Shown: positions 7,506 to 14,517 of the stretch, piece after piece
How positions within the stretch are numbered: the stretch's first letter is position 1
Layout: every line of letters starts with the position of its first letter
NCBI GenBank assembly: GCA_009731375.1
Contig: BJOX01000159.1
Coordinates: 504,292 to 530,900, forward strand
Reading direction: 5' to 3'
DNA: 26,609 nucleotides
Source: Paulinella micropora
Taxonomy: Eukaryota; Cercozoa; Imbricatea; Euglyphida
Made by a program: the position numbers and the translations under genes
Notes under the pieces: generated by a model
What the model was told of the DNA's origin: nothing
Database searches by the model: none
The model's input: the letters and a program-made list of their open reading frames with translations, nothing else

Positions 7506-9578
7506 ATGGTCGCTAAAAAGACTAATAAGAAAAAGGCAAAAGTCCGTCCACCTAGGGTTTATAGGAATAAGAGCGGGAGGCCTTATATTATCCAGAAGGG
7601 TAAAAAATATTATCTTAATTTTGGTAAGACAACAAATGATATGAGCACACTTCAAATTGTTAAGTTGTTTTTGAAATATATTGGTAAGCCGAGGCCACAA
7701 AGGCAGGGCCGCAAACCAAGGGAAAAAATAATCAAATCTGATTTCAATCGTCTTGAACACGAGAACAGAAACCAGATACAAAGCAACTTACAAAAGAAAT
7801 ATGAGTTAATACATGACGAGGAAGAAAAGGAAAAGAAGAAGAGGGAAGATGTGATAGAAGAAAAGAAAAGGCTAGAACGAAAAGACATAGCAGATGCAGA
7901 GGAACAAAAAGAAATAAAGGACAGAGAACACAAAAGAGAACTAGCAGATATTAATGAACGACAAGAACAAAAAGCCAGAGAACTAAGAAGGGAGCAAAAA
8001 CTCATAGATGATGTAAAATATGAAGAAAACAGAAAAAATGGGATACAAGCATTACCACCGCCACCACAATATCAATATATTATGCCACCACAACATGGCC
8101 CGCCACAAGCACCGCCATTAGGAGCACCACAACAAGCACCGCCATTAGGAGCACCACCACAAGCACCGCCATTACCTAATTTAGGAGATGAAGCACCATT
8201 GAAAACGAAAGAGCAATATGAGGAAGAAAAAAAGCAAAAGCAGAAAGATATTGAAACACTGAAATTAGCAGGATATACAGATAAGTTCATAAAAAAGATG
8301 AGTCGTAAAGACTTACAAAAAGCCAGTCAAGATATTCAGACGGCTATAGCCACAGCGACATCTTTAGAGGAACAGAAAAAGTTAGCAGAAGAATATAAAG
8401 AAAAACTTGAAAAGGAAGAAAAGAAAGCAGAAGAAAAGGGTAAGCATTTTGAAAATTTACAAATTAATCAATTTTTAATCTCTGCATTTTCAAAAACTTA
8501 TCACCCAAACATTACTATAAAAGAGTTAGCACAGGCTTTAAAAAAGAGACTAGATAGTGATGGACATAAAAAATTAAATTACAAAGACACTTCAAAGTGG
8601 ATAATTAACATGATTAAAAGGTTTAATATTGATGTTGGAAGTGAAAAGGAAAATGTAAAAAGAAAAATGGCGGATTATGCTAGATATGAAGATTATATGG
8701 GTATTAACGAACAAAAAGGTAGTGGAGCGAAGACATTAGAAGAATTAATTGATAAGGTATTTTCAATAGCGAAGATAAAAAAATACTTAGCCCGCAAAGA
8801 TTGGAAACACACAATGAACAAACATGATTTTGTAAATACTCTAACGAACAAAATGACTTCCGATCCAAATTTAGATAAACGAGTTTCAACAGATTTGAAT
8901 ATTGACGAGGGAATGCCACAACAACTACCACTACCATTAGAGCCACAGCCGCAGCAACCAGAGCCACAGCAACCAGAGCCAGAGGAGGGGATTTCACCCC
9001 CTACCATACCCCCGAGCGTCGCGGAGGCGCCACAGCAACCAGAGCCAGAGGAGCCACAGCAACCAGAGGAACAACAGGGTGAGGGTCGCGGTTTAATGAC
9101 TAATGAAATAGATGATATAATGAAAAAATATGGATGGTATCTCGGAGCAATAGCCAGTGATGAAATTTACAAGTTGAAGCCCGAAAGCAGAAAGCGATAC
9201 GGATTTATTATGAATTTGGACAATCACAAACAAGCGGGGTCTCATTGGATCGCCGTATGGATAAGTCTAGATAAAGACAGGAGTGTTCAAGTGTATGACC
9301 CATTAGCACTTTACGAGCCGACAGAAGACTTTCAACAACAAATGAAACAACTAATTGACCGAAGCCATCCAGATAGTTATTTGTTAATGAAGGTCAATCA
9401 AGTAAAGCAACAATCAAACACCTCAGACACATGTGGTTGGCATAGTATGAGATTTTTAATGGAGCGGGCGAAAGGCAACCGATTTAAGTTTGCTAGTGGC
9501 TATACATACTTAAAAGAAGAAGAAGCGGAGAAAATAAAAGCACAGAATGGGTATGGTAATTTTGATACATACATATAA
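7506..9578 (+). CDS. PRO: Coiled-coil/proline-rich protein fused to adenain-type cysteine protease
   Basis: 690 residues, open. Order: basic N-terminus (1-75); charged coiled coil (about 85-180); Pro/Ala-Gly linker with three APPLGAPQQ-type repeats (about 185-225); second charged helix (about 230-310); helical region (310-470); Pro/Gln/Glu linker (475-525); and a protease domain (about 528-690). Catalytic candidates are H580 (GSHWIAVW), D598 (VYDPLA) and C643 (DTCGWHS), with Q636 seven residues before the Cys, the adenain layout. Such proteases cleave virion precursors and act during maturation. Polinton proteases usually are about 200 residues, so the 525-residue extension is unusual and may be a fused structural protein. 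It lies between the pX-like and capsid genes. Confidence 0.85.
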   Translation: MVAKKTNKKKAKVRPPRVYRNKSGRPYIIQKGKKYYLNFGKTTNDMSTLQIVKLFLKYIGKPRPQRQGRKPREKIIKSDFNRLEHENRNQIQSNLQKKYELIHDEEEKEKKKREDVIEEKKRLERKDIADAEEQKEIKDREHKRELADINERQEQKARELRREQKLIDDVKYEENRKNGIQALPPPPQYQYIMPPQHGPPQAPPLGAPQQAPPLGAPPQAPPLPNLGDEAPLKTKEQYEEEKKQKQKDIETLKLAGYTDKFIKKMSRKDLQKASQDIQTAIATATSLEEQKKLAEEYKEKLEKEEKKAEEKGKHFENLQINQFLISAFSKTYHPNITIKELAQALKKRLDSDGHKKLNYKDTSKWIINMIKRFNIDVGSEKENVKRKMADYARYEDYMGINEQKGSGAKTLEELIDKVFSIAKIKKYLARKDWKHTMNKHDFVNTLTNKMTSDPNLDKRVSTDLNIDEGMPQQLPLPLEPQPQQPEPQQPEPEEGISPPTIPPSVAEAPQQPEPEEPQQPEEQQGEGRGLMTNEIDDIMKKYGWYLGAIASDEIYKLKPESRKRYGFIMNLDNHKQAGSHWIAVWISLDKDRSVQVYDPLALYEPTEDFQQQMKQLIDRSHPDSYLLMKVNQVKQQSNTSDTCGWHSMRFLMERAKGNRFKFASGYTYLKEEEAEKIKAQNGYGNFDTYI
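8985..9014. repeat. 30-bp palindromic unit inside the protease gene
   Basis: 29 of 30 bases match the intergenic sequence at 7321-7350, including the GGGG-ATTTCA-CCCCC hairpin and CTACCATACCCCCG. It is in frame and encodes part of the Pro-rich linker (about residues 494-503). Confidence 0.85.
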
Positions 9579-9611
9579 AAGATATTTTCTAATATATAGA
9601 TTTTTGAGGTT

Positions 9612-9639
9612 GTAGGTGGTTTTTATAAAAAGCACCTAC
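9612..9639. promoter_or_regulatory. 28-nt near-perfect palindrome directly before the minor capsid start
   Basis: GTAGGTG at the left and CACCTAC at the right enclose GTTTTTATAAAAAG. The palindrome ends one base before the ATG at 9641. It could act as a promoter dyad or as a 5' hairpin. Confidence 0.55.
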
Positions 9640-9640
9640 G

Positions 9641-10453
9641 ATGGAGTACAAGGGAGGTAGAAGTTCGGGTATCTATTACATAAATAGTAAAAATAGAATA
9701 ACGGGCACAGATAGCGACTTTACACACGAAATAAACTTAAAATCACTAGACAATCCCACACATTGTAAAATTCTTCATATATATGTTCCAAAATCTTATT
9801 ACTCTGTGGCTTCACCATATAATACCTTTACACTTAGCGAAGACTGGTATGAGGCTTTAATTACGATACCTGATGGAAGCTACACAATGAACAACTTAAA
9901 AAATAAACTATCTGAGATATTGACGGCAGAAAGTCTAAATGACTTTACTTATGTTGTCTCAAGCAACAATACCAACATAGACCCAGAGGATGGAAAATTA
10001 ACATTCAGTGTTTCAAATAACGGAGGTATTCAACCGCGGTTTATATTTGATGGTGATACACGTATTCACGAAGTTATGGGTTTTGATAGAAATTCAACAT
10101 ATTTCTTTACTCATGATTTTATTAAATCGCCAAATGTGATTATTTTAACTGGCGAAAAAACTCTGTATCTTCAATCGGACTTAGTGGGGGAAGGTGATAA
10201 TCATGTGCTACAAGAAATATACACTGCCAACGAAATTCCATTTGGAGCCGTTATATACGACGGAAGTGGGTCGGAGTATGGTAAGAAATTATCCACCAGT
10301 TCAAATAATGTATATAGGTTTTATCTTACAGACGAAAACGATCAGGCTATAAATCTTAATGGGCTTGGCATTGTAATGACTTTGTTGATTTACAGAGAGA
10401 CTAATTATTTTAATTTATTTACATCATTCTTCAATCTTTTGAAACATAGATAA
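9641..10453 (+). CDS. mCP: Polinton minor capsid protein (penton-like, single jelly roll)
   Basis: 270 residues, open. Features typical of the family are the start with YYINSKNRITGT, a PDGSYTMNNLKNKL segment (about 85-98), a VMGFDR motif (about 148) and a PFGAVIYD strand (about 200). A C-terminal strand around LNGLGIVMTLLIYRET closes the domain. Such proteins form the capsid vertices, like the adenovirus penton base. The gene lies between the protease and major capsid genes, as in most Polintons. The last residues (LFTSFFNLLKHR) are unusually hydrophobic and basic. Confidence 0.85.
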   Translation: MEYKGGRSSGIYYINSKNRITGTDSDFTHEINLKSLDNPTHCKILHIYVPKSYYSVASPYNTFTLSEDWYEALITIPDGSYTMNNLKNKLSEILTAESLNDFTYVVSSNNTNIDPEDGKLTFSVSNNGGIQPRFIFDGDTRIHEVMGFDRNSTYFFTHDFIKSPNVIILTGEKTLYLQSDLVGEGDNHVLQEIYTANEIPFGAVIYDGSGSEYGKKLSTSSNNVYRFYLTDENDQAINLNGLGIVMTLLIYRETNYFNLFTSFFNLLKHR

Positions 10454-10473
10454 ATTAGTCCCTTAGGACAATT

Positions 10474-10493
10474 GTCGATAGCATGCTATCGAC
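10474..10493. terminator. Perfect 20-bp palindrome between mCP and MCP
   Basis: GTCGATAGCATGCTATCGAC is fully self-complementary and lies 20 bases after the mCP stop. A second small dyad (GTCC-CTTA-GGAC) precedes it. The placement suits a 3'-end or processing signal; the function is inferred. Confidence 0.5.
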
Positions 10494-10576
10494 TAAATTA
10501 ATTATTTTGGAATTATTTTTTTTTCTACAAATATATTCTGGTGAATTAGTTAATTTCACAACTGCCTAAAAAAAAA

Positions 10577-12124
10577 ATGCCAACTCAACACGGCGGAGAA
10601 TTAGACTTCAGTAAGACTGATTATATCAGCGGTTCGTATCGCCTTAACAAACTTACTCCTCGCGAAGGAGCAGGAAATGTTGTTGTTGCTTCAGCGGGCG
10701 GTCAGGAAAGCACATTTGACCTTATCAGTCGTCCATTTAACTTGGCAAAGTCTGTGCTGAGTTTCACTTACGCCCCAGGTGCTTCAGGAGTTGCAGATAG
10801 ACACAATCGTATTTTTATGGATTGTTTGAGTATGATTAGACAGATTCAACTTCAAACCCGTAGTGGTGTTTATTTGTGTGATTTGAATAATGTCGGAACT
10901 ATTACGAAAATGATTTGGAAGCCTGAGACTTCATTGAAGGACTTTTTGGCACTTGAGAACCATGGAGCAGGTAATGGTGTTGGGTGTATGCTTCAAAAGT
11001 GTAATGCTGATGGGCGAGCAACAACAGCATTTACTGCTAACGTGTATGCTGGACAACAGGCAAGTGTGGCGACTGTAGCTGGTAGTATTGATACCGATGG
11101 TCACCTTCAGGCAACATTAAATCGTTTTGGTAATGCTATTGCTGGGGCTATTGCTCCTCCATCACTTAATGCACGAAGACATGATGATACTTTGCTGACA
11201 ACTGGAGCGGGTGCTTTGTCTGCTGTGAATGTTTCATACACTGATGCGAAGTATCTTGAGGGAGGTATTGGTGGTGCTAACACAGACCCCCTTATTTATA
11301 TGAAGATTCCATTGTCTATGATTTACAATACTATTTTCACACTTGATAAGACTATTATGTTTCCTGAAATTCTGACCATGAGAATTGTTTGGGCTGCTAT
11401 TAACAGAACTGTTTATCATGTTGGTGGTGTTGATGCTAATACAGGTCTTGCTACCACTATTAACACAGCAAATCAAGGTTCTTTTCCTTGCACAACTAAT
11501 TCACAGGTAGCAAACTTAAACTTGTTTCTAGCGGTTGAAACAAACCCTGATGTTATCCAGTCTATTCAACAAAAAGTGAGCAGTGCCGAAGGTATGTCTT
11601 TTACGATTGACTACCCATACTCATACAAAAACTCAATTCAGTCATCTACAAGTCAAAACATTATTATGAGGTTCGATAGCGGACACGGACGAAGAATTAA
11701 AAAAATTTATCATTCTGTATTTAATAATGAAGAAACAAAGAATACCGCATATGATAACGATAATAGGAATGGTTCAAAGATTACTTCCTTCTATACTACC
11801 CTTGACGGGTCTAGGCTTCAAGAATTTAATATTGGCACCGCAAATACGACCCTTGAAGATTACATGTATCTAAAAAATAAGATTGAAGGCAGTGCTTTGG
11901 TAAATAGTAATGTCTATCAATACAACTGGTTCTGGGTGGATACATTTGACAACACTCGCCCTCTTTGGAGTAAAGACCAGAATGAAATTAGCGGGCTGGA
12001 CCTTTCTCAAGAGAGACGATGGGAGTTTATTGGGACTACTACCGCAAATCCTTTCAACCACTACACTCTAGCTATCACTCAGCGAGAGGTTCAAGTGAAG
12101 GAAAATATTATTACTATTTCATAA
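10577..12124 (+). CDS. MCP: Polinton major capsid protein (double jelly roll, hexon-like)
   Basis: 515 residues, open. It starts MPTQHGGELDFSKTDYIS, and an FDLISRPFNLAKSVLSF segment lies at about residues 48-64. Small-residue-rich loops (about 140-235) and a C-terminal region with W...FIGTTTANPFNHYTL (about 485-500) follow. Length, position after mCP and the pattern of two beta-rich halves fit the Polinton/adintovirus hexon, which forms trimeric capsomers. It appears undamaged although neighbouring genes are broken. An A-run precedes the ATG, with TTTTGGAATTATTTTTTTT further upstream. Confidence 0.85.
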   Translation: MPTQHGGELDFSKTDYISGSYRLNKLTPREGAGNVVVASAGGQESTFDLISRPFNLAKSVLSFTYAPGASGVADRHNRIFMDCLSMIRQIQLQTRSGVYLCDLNNVGTITKMIWKPETSLKDFLALENHGAGNGVGCMLQKCNADGRATTAFTANVYAGQQASVATVAGSIDTDGHLQATLNRFGNAIAGAIAPPSLNARRHDDTLLTTGAGALSAVNVSYTDAKYLEGGIGGANTDPLIYMKIPLSMIYNTIFTLDKTIMFPEILTMRIVWAAINRTVYHVGGVDANTGLATTINTANQGSFPCTTNSQVANLNLFLAVETNPDVIQSIQQKVSSAEGMSFTIDYPYSYKNSIQSSTSQNIIMRFDSGHGRRIKKIYHSVFNNEETKNTAYDNDNRNGSKITSFYTTLDGSRLQEFNIGTANTTLEDYMYLKNKIEGSALVNSNVYQYNWFWVDTFDNTRPLWSKDQNEISGLDLSQERRWEFIGTTTANPFNHYTLAITQREVQVKENIITIS

Positions 12125-12142
12125 TGCATATAAACAGATTTC

Positions 12143-12179
12143 TGAATAAAATATAAATGATTTAAATAATTTTTTTTTT
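12143..12179 (+). promoter_or_regulatory. Repeated intergenic motif with AATAAA (copy 1)
   Basis: TGAATAAAATATAAATGA followed by TTTAAATAATTTTTTT lies just after the MCP stop. A nearly identical copy is at 13729-13762 and a variant at 6884-6925. The AATAAA suggests polyadenylation; the T-run may be part of the next promoter. Confidence 0.6.
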
Positions 12180-12267
12180 GTTTTATATATAAACTCGTTA
12201 TATAAACAAACTCGTTTGTGAGCGGAACGTCACAACACACCTTCGGTGTTTGTGTGTTATACACAAT

Positions 12268-13712
12268 ATGTCTCACCAGAGAAATTTAATCTCACAAAAT
12301 CCAGACGGAGATTTTATAAATGTCAAGTAGGATATGATGGTGGTATTAAAACTGATAATATGAAAACTGCTTTCGGCGAAGCACTAGTTGGACAATTAAC
12401 TCCAGTTGTTCAGGAAATCTTTCCATACACTATTAATACAAGGATATGGACAAAAACAGAAACAAAATCGTCTGTGTCATTTTTGGATAATATGGCCGAA
12501 TTAAAAACTCAAGCCGATAACACAGCGAATGCTATCCTAACAAGTAAAAGAAGAATAAAATATCGGACGGGTATGGGAGTTGTCGGTCGCTTCACTGCTA
12601 TATGGACAACTGATGACACAAAAGCCTATTATTCGTGTGTAGGAATTGGTGAAAGTGATTTTTCAAATGGTTTTTATTTTTATAAAACTAATGTCGGGAT
12701 GCGTATTCTACAAGCAAAAGGAGGTGCAACAACTTATATTCAACAAGCAAACTGGGACGACCCGTGCGATGGAACAAAAGATATGCCCATTATTAATTGG
12801 AGTAAAGGAAATGTATTCCAAATTCAATTTCAATATTTAGGCTTTGGTGCTATAAGGTTTTCTATTGAAAATCCTAGGCCTAGGCCTTCGGTTTAATGAA
12901 GTTAACAATTTAACCTCTGGTCTATCCATACAAATCGTTAGCTCAAGAGCTATTGATTTAACTAGATGGTGACCTACGTCTCAAGTTATTAAAGGTAATG
13001 AGAAATTATCAAAATATTAAAGTATTAAAATAAAATGACTTAGATTAAAAATATTAAAATAAAATAAAATCCTACGACAGGAGAATTTCAATTAGTCCAT
13101 ACTATTAAGTATGCGAATGCTAACACAGGTGTAAGTCTAAGAAACACTACTTTACCATTTACCGCACTAATGAGGAATGATGCTGCTAACGGAATTCAAA
13201 CTCTTAAAACAGTGAGTGTTGGATTATTTATTGAAGGAAGTAATACAATAAACACAAGTATAACAAACGAAGTGGAAGGAAGTAAAGCAGCAAACACAAC
13301 TGAAAGCCATATTATTAGTATCAGGAATAAAGCAACATTTGATGCGGGCGGTGCTAATTTAACAAATTATTCAAATGTTTATCCCACTTTGATAAGTATT
13401 ACAAATGAAGATAGTAAGGCGTGTGTAGTAAAAATAGTATTGAATGGAACACCACTAATTGGAGCAGGTTTTGCAGATGTTGATTCTAAGTATTCAATTG
13501 TAGATACTGATACAAAGGCGAGTGCCGTTGCCAACGGAACAACAATTTTTAAACTATATGTAAATTCTCAATCAACTCAACAAATCAATCTTAGAAGTTA
13601 TGATATATATCTGTCTCCTAGTGATGTATTGACTTTTACACAGAAATCCGTCGGAACTGCCAATAATGGTTCAAATGTTAATGTTATCGCTAACTTCATA
13701 GAAGACCAATAA
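12268..13712 (+). pseudogene. Spike/fibre-like virion surface gene, broken by a frameshift and a SINE
   Basis: The likely start is the ATG at 12268 (MSHQRNLISQNPDGDF). That frame meets a TAG near 12331, and from about 12330 the long open frame continues in another phase, so one base seems gained or lost there. The frame runs to a 198-bp insertion (12877-13074). It resumes in the same phase after it and ends at 13712. Gly/aromatic beta-type segments (ENP just before the insertion; NANTGVSLRNTTLP after it) recall a structural or attachment domain found in phage and large DNA virus proteins. It follows MCP in the virion block. The attachment role is inference. Confidence 0.6.
12877..13074 (+). 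mobile_element. SINE-like insertion with 9-bp target-site duplication
   Basis: The insert begins GGCCTAGGCCTTCGG and ends in an A/T tail of TAAAA units. It is flanked by AAAATCCTA at 12868-12876 and 13066-13074. Inside, CTCTGGTCTATCCATAC is near a pol III B box; the second copy has GGTCGATCC. The size of about 190 bp plus tail fits a SINE. A near-identical inverted copy lies at about 25786-25974. Confidence 0.75.
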
Positions 13713-13728
13713 AGCAAAAAAAATTAAT

Positions 13729-13762
13729 TGAATAAAATATCAATGATTTAAATAATTTTTTA
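13729..13762 (+). promoter_or_regulatory. Repeated intergenic motif with AATAAA (copy 2)
   Basis: TGAATAAAATATCAATGA followed by TTTAAATAATTTTTT overlaps the 3' end of the convergent gene on the other strand. AATAAA at about 13731 would serve the spike-like gene. Confidence 0.6.
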
Positions 13763-14186
13763 TGGCATCCACATTATGGCACCACTGCTGTTGAACTAAC
13801 CATTCAAGGTATGGTTTATCAATTTTGGCTACATCTTCAATGTTTTTGTGTGCATATTTTCCATATTGAAGAACAACATCTTTCTTTAATATACATCCTT
13901 CTTCTGTACATGTAGCATTCGCTATTTCTTCGCCAACATTAGCCTTTATTTCGGTAATTCCAGTCTCTTTTAAATCAGTCGCCTTAAAAGGAGTGCTCGG
14001 CTCTTCAACCAACACGTTTTCTAAAGGTATAACTACTTTCACATTGTCATCACGTGGTTTATATTGCTCATAGAAAGAAACAATGTCAGGCTTAGTCCAT
14101 TTAATCGTGGGCTTTTTAATAGAAACATCAAGGTTCCATTTGTCAATTTCATTTAAGTAGTCCTGTTTGGTTGACAGGTCAGTCAT
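13740..14186 (-). CDS. ExoX C-terminal-like domain protein 1
   Basis: 148 residues. The N-terminal two thirds are variable. The C-terminus has QYGKYAHKNIEDVAKIDKPY then LEWLVQQQW (about residues 108-138). This is the small GKYKGK...DV...YLEWL domain found at the end of exodeoxyribonuclease X-like proteins and in many viral proteins. Two Cys lie around residues 86-91 (CTEEGC). It is paralogous to the next gene. It is read toward, and slightly overlaps, the end of the spike-like block. TATATA lies just before its ATG. The role in DNA metabolism is inferred from the family. Confidence 0.65.
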   Translation of the reverse strand: MTDLSTKQDYLNEIDKWNLDVSIKKPTIKWTKPDIVSFYEQYKPRDDNVKVVIPLENVLVEEPSTPFKATDLKETGITEIKANVGEEIANATCTEEGCILKKDVVLQYGKYAHKNIEDVAKIDKPYLEWLVQQQWCHNVDAIKNYLNH

Positions 14187-14225
14187 TATATATAAATATT
14201 AAAAAAAAATCTTTTAGCAAAAATA

Positions 14226-14513
14226 TCAAACATATTTTTTTACTTCACTTTTAATGTCAGTAAATTTCTCAAACCACGGCTGTTTCATGACCCATTCAAG
14301 ATATGGTTTGTCAATGGTAGCAACATCTTGAATTTTCTTACCTTTATACTTACCAAATGGAAAAATATCCCTTGGCTTGCCTGCCCGTGCATTTTCAATC
14401 ATTTGGATTTCGTCAGTAATTATCTTTTTAACATCGGTAATAGAAAATGTTTCTTTTTTATTTTCAATAGAGAGTTTCTCAAACTTCTCACATAATCTGG
14501 TGAGGGTGGTCAT
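14226..14513 (-). CDS. ExoX C-terminal-like domain protein 2
   Basis: 95 residues starting MTTLTRLCEKFEKLS. The C-terminal half carries FGKYKGKKIQDVATIDKPYL then EWVMKQPWF, sharing the IDKPYLEW core with the gene at 13740-14186. The N-terminal half is unrelated to that of its neighbour. Its start lies only four bases past the polymerase stop (14518-14520), so the two probably formed one transcription unit. Confidence 0.65.
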   Translation of the reverse strand: MTTLTRLCEKFEKLSIENKKETFSITDVKKIITDEIQMIENARAGKPRDIFPFGKYKGKKIQDVATIDKPYLEWVMKQPWFEKFTDIKSEVKKYV

Positions 14514-14517
14514 TGGT

